NCBI GenBank assembly: GCA_029931535.1
Contig: JAQPZY010001347.1
Location: 2,192,907-2,256,906, forward strand
DNA length: 64,000 bases
Direction of reading: 5' to 3'
Source of the DNA: Margaritifera margaritifera
Lineage: Eukaryota > Mollusca > Bivalvia > Unionida > Margaritiferidae
The notes beneath the pieces are model-generated. The model saw nothing but the letters and a program-made list of their open reading frames with translations, had not been told where the DNA came from and did no database searches. Positions 1 to 12,169 of the stretch are shown one piece after another (the first letter of the stretch is position 1; every line of letters begins with the position of its first letter). A program made the translations under genes and the position numbers.

Positions 1-2544
1 TTTCAGCATTTTCTTCTGTCGCACGTTTTCTACTACTTTCGGTTTTAGAAGCTCGTCTGAAATTGGCAATGTGTTTCTAGTTCGCCTGGACATTAAACGT
101 TGCGTTGGACTGCTGTCCATTCCTTCTGTTGGGGTGTTTCTCCAGTCGAGGATAGCCTTCCAAATATCCATGTTGCTTTTAGTGGCCCTTTTTACCAACC
201 CCTTCGCAATTTTGACAGCTGACTCTGCCTTTCCGTTTGACTGGCTATGGTACGGTGATGATGTGGCATGGTCGAATTCCCATTGTTGTGAGAATTTACT
301 GAATTCCACACTGCACAGCTGAGGACCGTTGTCTGATATCAGAGTATCTGGAATGCCGTGCCTACTAAAATGACCTTTCAGACAATTAATTATAGCAGCT
401 GAGGTTGTGTCTGGTAATAAGTCCAATTCCCAGAAATCTGAATAGTAGTCAACTGTAACTAAGTAGTCTGACTGCCTAAATGTGAAAATATCAATGGCCA
501 CCTTGCTCCAGGGCCTGTCTGGAATATCATGTGTCATAAGCGTCTCTTTCTGTTGGTTTGCACTGTATTCATTACATACGCTACATTTTTCAACATGATC
601 GCGAATTTCACTGTTCATATTTGGCCAGAAGAGTGTGTCGCGAGATTTCCTTAGACATGACTCGACCCCCATGTGACTTGCATGTATTCGCGTAAGCATT
701 TCACTGCGAAGTGTCTTTGGCACTATTAGTCTGGCTCCCTTGAAAACCACCCCGTCTTGGACTGCTAATTCATCTCGAATCGTCCAGTATTCACGAATTA
801 TGACAGGTACTTCCGCTTTGGAATCTGGCCATCCTGCCAGAATAACTGATTTTAGTGTTTGTAACGCTTCATCTTGGTATGAATGTACTTGAATTTGCTT
901 AAAACGCTGTTCAGTCACATTAACTGTTTCAGCAAAGTTAATTGCTGATAGATCTTGGTCAAGCTTCTGCTGTTGAATGCTGAAAACTTCAATAGTGTCA
1001 TCATTGTCCTTCCGTGTTGTCGGTAAGAATGCTCTAGATAATGTATCGGCTATGTACATCTCGGTCCCTTTTGTGTATTGAATACATAAACTGTATTTCT
1101 GCAGTCTTAAGAGCATACGTTGTAACCTCTTTGGCGCATTTAACAGTGGTTTTCCATAGATTGTTTCTAGAGGTTTGTGATCTGTATGAACAGTGACTTG
1201 AGAACGACCATATATATAATGTTCAAACCGTTCACACGCGAATACTATTGCTAAGCACTCTTTCTCGATCTGTGCATAATGTTTTTCTGCAGTGCTTAAC
1301 GCTCTTGAGGCAAATGCAACTGGTTGTCCATTCTGAAGCAATGTTGCTCCAAGCCCTGCTTCACTCGCGTCACATTGTAGAGTTACTTCGTCTTCCAAAT
1401 CATAGTATCTAAGCACTGGTTGCTCAGTTACTAGTCGCTTTATGGTGTCAAAGGCTTCTTCTTGTTGTGATTGCCAATACCACAATTTATCTTTTGTTGT
1501 CAATCTTCGCAACGGTTCACATGCTTCTGACAAATGTGGTAAGAATTTGGAAAGATATGTCACTAGTCCAATAAAGCGTTGTACCCCTTTTACGTCGGTT
1601 GGCTTCGGCATGTCTAATATTGCTTGTATCTTCTTTGGATCTGGACGTATACCACTGGACGTGAGTATGTGGCCCATGTAACTTACTTCAGTTTGTCGAA
1701 GCTTCAGTTTGTCCTTGTTCAGCTTTAATCCTACCGCTCTTGCTCGCTCTAGAACACTAACCAGTTTCTTATCATGATCTCTTATGGCTTCTTCCATGGT
1801 TTCGCCTTGACCATATACCAAAATATCGTCCACGATAACTTCAGTACCTTGTAGCCCTTCTAAAGCATCGTGTTGTCTGCGCTGAAATTCCTCTGGTGCA
1901 GACGAAATTCCAAAAGGGAGACGTAACCACCTATATCGGCCAAATGGAGTCCAGAATGTTGTAAGGTAGCTACTTTTTTCTTCAAGTTTTACTTGCCAAA
2001 ATCCATCCTTTGCATCAAGAACTGTAAATACTTTGGCTTTTGACACTTTAGGAAGAATGTCATCAATTGTCGGCATCATGTACTTGGAACGCTTTATGGC
2101 TTTGTTAAGATCTTTAGGATCCAAACACACCCTGAGCTTTTTTGGTTTTCTTACAACTACCATACTACTAATCCAGTCAGTAGGTTCCACCACTTTTGTA
2201 ATGATCCCTTTGGTCACTAGTCGTTCGATTTCTGCTTTCACTTCTGCTTTCTGGGCAACTGGTACCCGTCTAGGCTGATGCTGAACCGGTTTTATAGTTT
2301 TATCAATTTCAATGCTGTATGTCCCTGGTAGGCATCCAAGGCCATCAAACACATCACTATAATCTTCAAAAATGACTTCCTTGGTTAGTATTGTCTCGGT
2401 AGTTTGCACCACACTGTTTACCACGTTTACAGTGATGATGCCCAACTTTACGCTAGCTGCTGCTGACAATAATGTTGTAGCATCTTTGCCGGTAATCTCC
2501 ACAACATGAAATTCCAGATTTTTTTTACTTGACCTACAGTACAT
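1..2544 (-). CDS. pol: Pol polyprotein (RT-RNase H-integrase), partial, open at window edge
   Basis: This is the pol frame of the first gypsy element. It copies element RNA into DNA and integrates it. I scanned this frame codon by codon and found no stop from about 2544 to base 1. Seen in order: protease C-terminus; RT with its LPFG motif, and VDD catalytic box near 1830-1845; RNase H ending in IADTLSRA near 1030; integrase with an HHCC zinc region at roughly 580-690 and a DDE core (D in AIDIF near 500, D in SDNGPQ near 330, E in SNGKAE near 225). It overlaps the gag frame by about 97 nt in the -1 frame, so expression would need a frameshift at the A8 run. The 3' part is off the window. Family assignment is firm; activity is not established. 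Confidence 0.88.
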   Translation of the reverse strand, partial: MYCRSSKKNLEFHVVEITGKDATTLLSAAASVKLGIITVNVVNSVVQTTETILTKEVIFEDYSDVFDGLGCLPGTYSIEIDKTIKPVQHQPRRVPVAQKAEVKAEIERLVTKGIITKVVEPTDWISSMVVVRKPKKLRVCLDPKDLNKAIKRSKYMMPTIDDILPKVSKAKVFTVLDAKDGFWQVKLEEKSSYLTTFWTPFGRYRWLRLPFGISSAPEEFQRRQHDALEGLQGTEVIVDDILVYGQGETMEEAIRDHDKKLVSVLERARAVGLKLNKDKLKLRQTEVSYMGHILTSSGIRPDPKKIQAILDMPKPTDVKGVQRFIGLVTYLSKFLPHLSEACEPLRRLTTKDKLWYWQSQQEEAFDTIKRLVTEQPVLRYYDLEDEVTLQCDASEAGLGATLLQNGQPVAFASRALSTAEKHYAQIEKECLAIVFACERFEHYIYGRSQVTVHTDHKPLETIYGKPLLNAPKRLQRMLLRLQKYSLCIQYTKGTEMYIADTLSRAFLPTTRKDNDDTIEVFSIQQQKLDQDLSAINFAETVNVTEQRFKQIQVHSYQDEALQTLKSVILAGWPDSKAEVPVIIREYWTIRDELAVQDGVVFKGARLIVPKTLRSEMLTRIHASHMGVESCLRKSRDTLFWPNMNSEIRDHVEKCSVCNEYSANQQKETLMTHDIPDRPWSKVAIDIFTFRQSDYLVTVDYYSDFWELDLLPDTTSAAIINCLKGHFSRHGIPDTLISDNGPQLCSVEFSKFSQQWEFDHATSSPYHSQSNGKAESAVKIAKGLVKRATKSNMDIWKAILDWRNTPTEGMDSSPTQRLMSRRTRNTLPISDELLKPKVVENVRQKKMLK

Positions 2545-3578
2545 TTAATTACGCATTTTCCAACTGGTAATAATGTGCTCCCATCATATAATTTCAGCTT
2601 CGTTTTTGTTGGCACCATTCTTGGCTTTTTCTGTTTTGCTATGCGTGATAGAACACTGGTTGATATTACGTTGCATGACGCACCAGTGTCTATTTGACAC
2701 TTGATTGACTTCTTATTTGGAGTGTTCGGCATTGACATGGTTACGTTTACAAACCACTGCTTATCGGTAAGGGCATTCAGTGTATAGATTGACTCATCAC
2801 TACTACTGTTCGTTTCTTCTACACTGTTAACTTTTGGTCTCGAGCTTTGAAGACAGACTTTTGCAAAATGGTTCTTTTTCTTGCATTTTGAGCACACCTT
2901 TCCATACGCTGGACATTCTCGCTTGGCGTGTGTTCCACCACAGTACCGACAGTTACTCTGTTCTTCCATTTCTGAAGTACGCTTCTTTTTTTCATGTTTG
3001 ACTTTTTGTTTCGACGCATAGTTCACTTCTTCGGTAGAAGAAAGTTTCCTCATTTGGCTATCTGCTATCTCGCTAGCTCTACACATGTCTACCGCTTTCT
3101 CAAATGTTAAGTCCGGTTCACGAAGCATGCGTGACCTTGCTCCACTGTCTCTGGTGCCTAACACTATTCTATCACGAATCATTTGGCTTTGTAGCGTGCC
3201 AAATTCACATGAGTTGGAGAGACCCCTAAGCCTGGTAACGTAGATGTCTACACCTTCGTTTTGTAATTGATCGGATGTATTGAAAACATATCGTTCATAT
3301 ATGACGTTTGTCTTTGGAATGAAATGTTCCTTTAGTGCTTTGAGTATTGTACTCACCTTCTTCCGATCGCCGTCCGGAATATCTAAATGTTGAAAAATTC
3401 GATAGCACTCTCTGCCCATAACACTCAACAAAGTAGCCGCGCGAATATTGTCTTCTTTTTTATCCAGACCTGTTGCTATCTCATAATTGTCCCATTGAGA
3501 TTCAAAGAAAGTCCAGTTATCCCTTAGATTACCCTTCACTTCCATTGGAAAAGGCACTGGAAGTTTGCCTGAAGCCAT
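2448..3578 (-). CDS. gag: Gag-protease polyprotein of gypsy element
   Basis: Gag forms the particle in which reverse transcription occurs. I chose the start at 3578 (MASGKLPV) because it begins the conserved part; the open frame extends to an upstream Met at 3614. Counting from that upstream Met, the capsid-like region is about residues 15-190. Two zinc knuckles follow, C222-C225-H229-C234 (one residue short of the canonical spacing) and C241-C244-H249-C254. An aspartic protease active site DTGAS is at 309-313. The frame then ends in a non-homologous tail after residue 365, because the conserved protease C-terminus continues in the pol frame. This looks like a frameshift site or an indel in the A8 run. 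The family matches K02A2.6-like Gag proteins. Confidence 0.85.
   Translation of the reverse strand: MASGKLPVPFPMEVKGNLRDNWTFFESQWDNYEIATGLDKKEDNIRAATLLSVMGRECYRIFQHLDIPDGDRKKVSTILKALKEHFIPKTNVIYERYVFNTSDQLQNEGVDIYVTRLRGLSNSCEFGTLQSQMIRDRIVLGTRDSGARSRMLREPDLTFEKAVDMCRASEIADSQMRKLSSTEEVNYASKQKVKHEKKKRTSEMEEQSNCRYCGGTHAKRECPAYGKVCSKCKKKNHFAKVCLQSSRPKVNSVEETNSSSDESIYTLNALTDKQWFVNVTMSMPNTPNKKSIKCQIDTGASCNVISTSVLSRIAKQKKPRMVPTKTKLKLYDGSTLLPVGKCVIKCTVGQVKKIWNFMLWRLPAKMLQHYCQQQLA
2519..2526 (-). promoter_or_regulatory. Possible -1 frameshift site (A8 run) joining gag-pro to pol
   Basis: On the element strand the zero-frame codons are GTA AAA AAA ATC, so an A AAA AAA heptamer sits in slippery register. 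A -1 slip moves directly into the pol frame and restores the protease C-terminus. The position inside protease is unusual for programmed frameshifting, so a homopolymer indel (real or sequencing) is an equal alternative. I did not identify a downstream pseudoknot. Confidence 0.4.
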
Positions 3579-3764
3579 CTTGAAGCGGGCGGGAAACACG
3601 AGGACGACGATCACAAGTCACAAAACTTTCGATTCCGGTCTGAAAACACGATAAATCCAGAATTTGTTAAACAGTCACGTAGTCCGTATATTCCTGTGTA
3701 TACCCGATTCCTTCCTGATGTCGACAACGTTTAATTCAGCCTGCATTTGGTGAAAATATTGTCT

Positions 3765-3783
3765 GGTTTCACATCTGACACCA
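3765..3783 (-). other. Primer binding site, tRNA-Leu type
   Basis: Directly after the putative 5' LTR on the element strand the sequence starts TGGTGTCAGATGTG. This complements the CCA-ended 3' end of animal tRNA-Leu (TTCTGACACCA) with one mismatch in the first 14 positions. Immediate adjacency to the LTR end supports both calls. Confidence 0.6.
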
Positions 3784-3903
3784 TGTTTCATGTGGTAGCT
3801 TTCTTTATATTCCCCTTTGATGACGTAGTATACAGTAAACATTGATAGTACGGTGTTAATCTAAATATGCTCTCAGTAAATCTATTTACTGTATATCGTA
3901 ACA
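3784..3903 (-). repeat. Putative short 5' LTR of gypsy element (120 bp)
   Basis: The left boundary is fixed by the primer binding site. The right boundary is inferred from terminal TGTT...AACA inverted ends. On the element strand it holds an AATATAAAG TATA-like motif and a TACGTCAT CRE-like motif. It is unusually short for an LTR; the partner LTR is outside the window, so the length is not confirmed. Confidence 0.45.
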
Positions 3904-4001
3904 CCTTGTGTCACTTCACCACATAACTCGTTCCCCTCTGACGTTTTGCTCTCTCTCTGTCTGCCTGTCTCTCTGTCTGCCTGTCTCTCTCTGTCTGTCT
4001 G

Positions 4002-4143
<142 letters not shown>

Positions 4144-5047
4144 CATGTAAGGGACTGTGCATAAACGACTATGTACAGCTTTGGTAGCGAAACTTCCCCC
4201 TTGCTGTTCGTACTCTGGTTTTCCAAATATTGGTATCGGCTCGCGATAAATCTTCTCGAGCCCTGGCGCTTACCTATGCGAACAAGATACAATAATTAGT
4301 CCCTTTACCACTTTTATTATCAGTAGAGTCGTGGAAAGCTTTTTTTCAGGCACTTCACCCCTAGCCTACTTATTAGAATAATTACCTCACTATTATCTTG
4401 AGTTCCTTTTTCTAAACTTCTTGCTCTGAGGACGATACGCATCAGAATCCCTAATCAGATCACTTTCGGCCTTTATATACACCCGGTACCATAACTGGAC
4501 CATCAAATGCTCAGTACGGGGATACTTATCAAAACGGCCGACTTAAGATGCAGAGGAAAATCGCTACAATATTCATATTCATATTCTTCTTTTGATTGAT
4601 TTAATTACGTTGTGCTCATCACATTTTATAACAACTGAACTAAAAAACGACGCTAACCCAGCAGCCGAATTTTTCGCTACGGCTATTGTTTCTTGCCTCC
4701 CATACGAAAACGGCCTAATTTGAATGCTTCTGTCTTTACCGATGTAGGCAACACGATTTTGACAGAAAATTCAGTTACTATTCTTAATTAATCTCTTTGA
4801 GTGTTTGAAGTTTTTGAAGAAAAGACATCCAATAATACCTTTATAACCTTTATGGTCATTAGGGCAAAATAAGGTCTTAACTTTACGACTACAAGACTGA
4901 TAAAGACAAAGTTTTCACCTCCGCCAAATGAGGGAAATACCCAGATATACAAATCTTGGTGCTGTAGTAAAAACTGCCTACACTGAATGTTTATCCATCT
5001 GGTAATTTTAATCTTATCAAAGTGAAGTAACCAACGAATAGAAGCTT

Positions 5048-5048
5048 A

Positions 5049-5104
<56 letters not shown>
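5048..5104. repeat. (TAA)n microsatellite
   Basis: About 19 uninterrupted TAA units. Confidence 0.95.
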
Positions 5105-5107
<3 letters not shown>

Positions 5108-5888
5108 CAACAACTACAATAACAAATAACAACAGCAAAAAACAACAATAATATAATTTCAGAGTATGAATAAATTTCGTACAAGTTAAAGCAAATGTGC
5201 ATATATTTATATATATAGACACACGCACACACACAGATTTATAAATTTTTTTTGTAAGGCAGTTTCACTATAAGGTGGTATACTCCATGGTTCCTAGGGA
5301 CAGCTTTATAATGAGGGAACATTTGGTATCATATCAGATGACTAAAATTTGCATGCATATGCTTTGCATTTCACTTATGCTCAAAAGTTAAGTATGAACA
5401 TGGAAAAGGAAACTAAAATTAAGCTAATTGACGTTTGTAGTTTCACATCAGTAAATAATTTGGATAGTGTAATTATTACATTTTACAGCTTTTGTTTGAG
5501 TCTGTTTTGGGTTAAATACTTTAAATAAATCACAGTAATGAAGTAGAAAATCCAAGCGTTTTTAGTGTTGGATACTTTTATGATATTATTGAGCAATATA
5601 GTTTTCAAATGGCCTCTATACAAAATGTTAGGTACTGGGAATACATTTACTTCATATTAAAACATATCATCATGGTATGTAACATTTATAAGAAATAAAA
5701 GTTAGTCATTTATTTCTGTAAGGTAACATAAGAAAAAATATTCATGTCTGTTCTTGTAAAAAGTAACTGTTTGTGTGACAAGTTTAAGAATGTCAAATTT
5801 AATCACAAAATATACAACATTAATACAATTTAAAATATTCAATAAGAAATAAGGAGATTGTGTTGACATACATGCTTTATATCATTGT

Positions 5889-5979
5889 AAGTATGTATGT
5901 ATGTATGTATGTATGTATGTATGTATGTATGTATGTATGTATGTATGTATGTATGTATGTATGTATGTATGTATGTATA
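5889..5979. repeat. (GTAT)n microsatellite
   Basis: About 22 uninterrupted tetranucleotide units. The apparent Met-Tyr-Val-Cys open frames here are microsatellite translation. Confidence 0.95.
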
Positions 5980-8900
5980 TATTTATACATAATTTCATCG
6001 GAGACAAAGAAGACATACCCAAAGTTCGAATACGATATTATTCAATATTTTGGCGGCCCGTGTGCGAGACAGACGTTGCCCCACCTTCCCCCTAGTCCAA
6101 AGATTAAACTTATTATTCAAGGTAGTTCAATAGAATGGGGCTCCATCCTTATACTCATTACAAAGTCGTGGAAAGTGAATAATTGACTGAATTTGAAAAT
6201 GGATTGGTAATTAAAAAACACTAGTTTTTCTTTTTTATATATTTCTGGGGCCTCTGGGGCCTAGGGGCTCGGTGCAACGCCTCCCCGCCCCTTCCCCTCC
6301 CCTCTCCCTCCCCCTAAAAAACGCCCGCCATGTTAACGGGGTAAAATATAAATGGAAGATATCAGTGAGGACTTTAATAATAAAATCCTTTGTATGCGGC
6401 AGTGTATGATAGGTAAATTCCACCCGAGGTTTATACATTCTGATCCCAAGGGTGGAATTTTCCTATTTAATACCGATGCATAATGAAGGATTAATTTTCT
6501 CACATTCCTGAACGAAAAATGAGGGTCAAAGTCAAAAGGGCATATGGTAAATACTGATGTAACTTTCAAACAGCAAAACTACCATTGATAAATTTCTTGT
6601 CCTTGAGATAGAGCGTAAAAAGTTGGGGTTTTTATATTGACTTTAAATGATGTTTAAACACATTTTAGTGTTCAAGGAACAGTGATAGAGATAGCTAAGG
6701 TGATGGCTAAACACAGCGTCCGAACTGTGTATTGCAGATTGCTTGCACAATAACACAAATATGAACAGGGCAAAAAAATAAAGTCCACTCTTTTTCATAA
6801 GATTATTCGAGACAGACACAATAATGATATAGTCTATTCGATTCAACTTTGATCTAGAATTGATTTGCAATTCATAAATTATAATAAGAATATTATTCTG
6901 AAATAAAGAATAATTACTACTCCGGCTTTTTCGACTCGAAATCAGACAGCAGAAGCAGTACATGTAGCTAGATCGATCAGTGTGAAATGTCCTGCTTGCA
7001 GGACCCTTAACTTCAACTTGTGTCCGTTGTAGTACGTAAATATGTTGCAGTTAATGTTTATTATCTTGATTCTTGAAGGAATGCTCAAGTGATGATAGAT
7101 ATCGGGGTTGTTTTGTTACATTGTGTGTTACCTATACTAACATTATAAGGTCAAAATTGTCCCCAAGTCAGGATAAAGGTCACGTGTAAGGTAGGATAAG
7201 GATTTTCCGCATTGGCGTTCCGCCTTGAAAATCTCTATCCATACTGATATGGAATGTGAGAATCTCTGGTCGTAATACAAGAATAGCGGAGGGGTCTTAG
7301 TTCGTGGTAGTACAACAATGGAATAATGAAGAAAAATTCGGTCCATTAGATTTCCGATCGCTATAGTGGGGGTGGTCTTAGTATCGGGGTGGTCGTGAGG
7401 AGGGGTTTTATACCTTTGATTTTTTTTATAGTAAACTGAAAAGCACTGAATTATTTCCAAAGTTCTGAAGGAAGTATACTACTTTTAAAGTATTTAGTGA
7501 TGAATAAATTATGTTTTGAGGTTTTGGGAAACGTTTAGATTTGTCTGGGTTTCTAAAGTTTCACATGTTACCGTCACGCTGGGAAGATAGTTGGGAATAA
7601 TCATAGCAGCCTCGGTAGACAACGACACATGTCTCGTGTAAATTTCACCAATTGAAACTTTTCATGCACGTTTTTCTTTCAATCAAAGTATGTGGACATC
7701 ACGGAAGTCGCCATATTTAAAACTTTACAGGTCAAGTAAGAGCTCTCTGTTTAGTCAATTAATTTTGCTCGCTGCAGATAGTAACTTTTCATTCGGAAGA
7801 GAGCAGTTGTTCAAAGCATTGTTCTGGCTAGATACATGTGCCAAGGGTTGATGTAGAACGGAATGGATCGATGACCCTTGGCTTGCAAAATTCTGGCCGC
7901 CATGTTGGTGCGAAATGAATAGCTTTTATTTCGTTTTGACTCAGTCAATCCAAGTTCTGGACCATTTTAAGACTAATACGACTTGGATTAACTAACAGCA
8001 ACTAATCCGTGAATCAAAATGATAAGATTTTCACAAGTTTAAACCCAATAGGAATAGCATATTTTTATTTAAAGAAAACAAAACTCTGATCGTAATACGT
8101 AAGACGTATACTGTAGCCTTTTATATAATAGTACCCTTATTCAGACAAGAAAACAAGCTGGCTCAGTCGTGAAACAACAATGGTACGGTTTTGAGAACAT
8201 ATGCAATTTTTCTTAGAATCCGATACATTCTTTCAAGCAATTTCTTATCTCTAAGTAAGGAATAATTATTATGTTGTTTATCATGACTTTTTATTATTTC
8301 CTGAGGAAGCTACAAGAGTATTTTCAAAACCTCGGTTTCTCCAACTATCTGTCCTCCGTTTTTCCATTGCGTCCATCCATCATGCTTTCTTCTCCTACAT
8401 TATCATGCAGAATCACAAACACTTAATAATATATTTTCCCACGTTCTGATATAGTACAGAGATCATGCATACGCCAAATATTTGTTTAAACCCTTGACCT
8501 CTTTCCATCCCAGTTTGTATTCCCTCAGTTTCACCTGTCATAGGTGCCAACTTGACCACAAAGTTACACTGGAAACTTTAATGAGTGAATCCAAGTGCAG
8601 ACTTGTTCATGGTTCCTTTAGGAAAAGGTTTAGTTACAAAATAAATAATTACTGTAGGTTAAAAATTATATACCAAACAGGGGATGTATCCCTGGAACCG
8701 ACAAGAGAAAACGTGTTAATATGAATGAAGCTACATATAAAATCTTTATTATCTATACGAGACATGTTAGAGGGTTATAATTTGTCGCCCACCGGTATCT
8801 GGGAATATAGCTATGAACCCAAGCCAAACATTATGGTATCTGTCTCTATCTCTGTCTCTCATGCACACACCTATGATGCTTACCTTCAGTATGATTCATG

Positions 8901-10400
8901 TGAGACGGGTTTAAATATGAAGATTGTCATATTATAGGTGACTCAGAGAATCATCGTTTTTAATATGTTCGTATTGTTCCTATTCTTATGAGTGTTACGG
9001 AGTATGTAATACTTTACAATTTATGCACGTATAGCAAAACTTCCAATCGACGCCAATAATTTGTAAAATACAAATCAGGTCCTAGAGTGGAAATGCACAT
9101 TAATAACTTTGTTGGATAATTTTTCAACGGGGTTAGAATCAAAGAAGAAAATGCATTGAAGAAAATCGTTGAATGTAAAATGAGCAAATCATATATTGAC
9201 TTGTGGCGTGTGAAATTTTGCAAAATCTGATTAAATATATGAAAAGCCCCTCTAGGTAAGTACTGATTAGTTCTCTTGGTTGCTGTAACAATCCACCTGG
9301 AAATAATGGAAAGTCAAAATATCAACCGAACTCCGAGAGGGTGGAAAAGACGCTTCCTACCCTTTATTTTCCCTTGAGAAGTTGCCAAATAGAAACGTAA
9401 AGACCTAACTGGGCATAAAGGTCAATCTCGATAACCCCCATTACAGATACGACTGAGACTTAAGATCTGTATAGGGAGTGGAACTACCGAAAAAAGCTGT
9501 TTTTTGTTTCCTGAAACAAAAAAAAATCTGGTTGGCATAGGAGATAAACCGACTTATAATTGCGATTGAACCGCAGACAGCCAGGTTCTAAAGATAAGTC
9601 ATGAAGCTCTCTCCTTCTTCTCGCGGACGCTAAGGAGAGCAAGAATATAGTCTTGAGGGTAAGGTTCTCGAAAGAAGCTTCTCCCAAAGGTTAAAAAGGG
9701 GTTTAGTTAAAAATCACAAGACACACGCGATATCCCATCTAGACATTAGAGAACGAAACACCAGTCTCTGCAGCTCCAAATACTTGATCAGGTCTGTACT
9801 ATGAGATTCCGAACAGATGACTGGACCTTTTGAAATATTGAAAAACGGTTAAATATATAACAGCGATGATGATAAAAAAAGCATTTTAAAATTTACCATA
9901 GTCCTGTAAAAATACACACGGCCAACAAAGATATGCATAACAAATATAATGCCACCAAACGGTTGCAACGTGAATATATATAAAAACTGCAAAATATAAA
10001 AATCTGTCAATCCTTTCCAATAAATTTGGTTTTAAAATAAGTTTCAACCTTGTTACTATTGCATTAATGATTATGAAACAGCTAATACATTAGGCTCATA
10101 ACATGAATGGTTTAGAATATTACTTTACTTTTGGGTGACACTAAAACTATCCTATGGGCGACAGCTGCTATTTTCCGTGCAAACGTACACAAAACACAGC
10201 AAAACATAAACTGTAGTAAACAGATGAAATTATTTAAGAAATCCGTTACTTCAGTCTGTCGTACACTTTAGGTAGCCAATATATTTGAGCATGGAATTAA
10301 AACAAATTTGCTTGTTCTGGGCCAGTTACGGATATGTGTCGTCTCGTGGGTGAGCAGATGTATTATATTCAACTGTTCGTCATTCGTGAAGGTGCTGAGC

Positions 10401-10401
10401 G

Positions 10402-10442
<41 letters not shown>
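10401..10442. repeat. (TA)n(TG)n microsatellite
   Basis: A short TA run followed by about 13 TG units. Confidence 0.9.
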
Positions 10443-11417
10443 ACGTACATATGCTCTCTTCTCTCGCTCTCTCACTCTATGCCTCTTTCCTTTAGTGACT
10501 TCAGAAATTTTTTAACAATCATCATTTGACACTTTTATCACTTTTTCTTTTTTCTCCCGTATAAAGTTGCCAATAATACATTTTTGGTGGGTTTAGAATT
10601 AGGATATAATACTATGTATTAATGTTAATTATTATTCCCTTTAAAGTAATTCACACTTATAAAGAATTGTAAGGTTGTCAGTGCGATGGTTCCCAGACCC
10701 ACTGGTACCTATCTACAAGGAATAATAAAAATCGTATGGTATTTAAAAGCACAATAAAAAAGATGTTAAAAATAAGATTACAGATCTCAGTAAATGTCTG
10801 TGGTGGTGCGCTCCTTAAGTGTATATGACCAAGAGCTTCACAGAGGTATCCTTCCATTCAGATAGCTATTGAAAAGTGTATTGGCTTAGATGGGCACACC
10901 CTATTCCACAAGCTTGGCGAATGGCTTATGATGCGGTAGGCAGGATTTAATAGGGTCAAAGTATGCCAGCTACAAGCCTATTCTTCTCTAATCCTCTGGT
11001 AGTATCAGTAACTTCTACGTTCAGAGGCGCTTACGAAAATAGGAAGAAGTGGATGAAATTTACTTTCGAAAAAAGAAACTAGCGAAACATGTAAAAAAAA
11101 TACGCATTATCTCTTCGAACCGACATTGTTTCTTACATGTTGACCTCATTCGCTCAGATAATGATTTAATGACCAAGGGTCAGTTTCTGCCATGTTGTCA
11201 GGGAACTGGTTGCCGTCTTCTGATTGTATGCAAATGACAGATACTGGTTTCTTTTATGAGTGTACGGCTAGACATGGTTAGAATGGTCTATTTAACACAC
11301 GTGTTAAAAGAATGTTCATTATTTTGCCTTAATGAGATGCAAAATTGAATTATGAGGATTGACCAGTATATATTTTTATATTCACGAAAGTATAAGCCGA
11401 AACAACGCTGTACATAC

Positions 11418-12169
11418 TGTTGCGACTCTATGGTCTAAGAAAAATGTAACAGAAAGAAAGTGAAACCAACAAATCAAGTAAAAAATCAACAAGCAATTTA
11501 TTACTAGATAATTAAAATGAAAAATCAAAAAGTCACTTACAGTAATGTGTTTTGAAATCCTAATAATCCAATAAGAATGATTGTTCTAATCACAAGTCCT
11601 AAATATAGAATGTTCAGAATTCACGGCTGTGTCCTTGAATGTTATTATGTGCCAATGGTCTCCAAAGTCCTGATGTACTAGTAATCTTGATGTGCTGATG
11701 TCAAAATGAAGTATTCCAAAATCTCTGAATAAGTTCACATAAATTCCAAAATCATCAATTAAAAATCCAAAATCCAAAAGTTTGTGAGCACTGTTATAAT
11801 CCAATGAATATTTAAAATAATTCCTCTCTTAGAATTTGGAATGAATTTTCACAACTGTAATAGCTCTTTACAAGACTGATGGTAATGTCAAAACTGAATA
11901 AATGTCCACCAAACATGACATATATAAAGATTGGTCACATGACAGAATGTTCTAGAACATGTGTCATCTTAATGGAATTTTACCTGTAAACAACAATCAA
12001 CCTTGACCTTTAAATTGAGAAAACATATTGATCAAAACAACCTAATTCAAGGACACTAGTTAAACATGTTTTTCCTGATAACCATAAAGATTTAAGCAAA
12101 TATTAAAGTGAAGAAACATTTATAATTTCCTAAAATATTTATAATATTATATAAACATCATACATAACA
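11418..12169 (-). mobile_element. Solo LTR of the Gmr1-like element, with 4-bp target-site duplication
   Basis: This 752-bp segment begins TGTTGCGACTC and ends CATACATAACA, matching the array LTRs along its whole length. It is flanked by ATAC at 11414-11417 and 12170-12173, a 4-bp target-site duplication. No internal sequence follows, so it is a solo LTR left by LTR-LTR recombination. It differs from the array LTR by having one copy instead of two of the 26-bp promoter repeat and an extra segment of about 20 bp near 11610-11630. It keeps a perfect heat-shock element at 11945-11957. The orientation matches the array. Confidence 0.92.

Larger units (their letters stand above)
1..3903 (-). mobile_element. 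Ty3/gypsy LTR retrotransposon, 5' part (3' end outside window)
   Basis: Reading on the minus strand from 3903 downwards there is a short LTR, a tRNA-type primer binding site, a gag-protease frame and a pol frame that leaves the window at base 1. Domain order is the usual Ty3/gypsy one: protease, reverse transcriptase, RNase H, integrase. Gag resembles the K02A2.6-like group common in invertebrates. The integrase C-terminus, polypurine tract and 3' LTR lie outside the window. Pol has no stop over about 2.5 kb, so the copy looks fairly young; the only break is a frame change at an A8 run near 2522. Confidence 0.9.

Noticed and set aside
5860..6186. Frame encoding repeated MYVC
   Set aside because: Translation of a tetranucleotide microsatellite.
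6236..6335. GC-rich patch as a CpG-island promoter
   Set aside because: It is a C-rich run with few CpG sites and no adjacent gene.
9500..9523. Hairpin with flanking T/A runs as a terminator
   Set aside because: Rho-independent terminators are not expected in an animal genome and no gene ends here.
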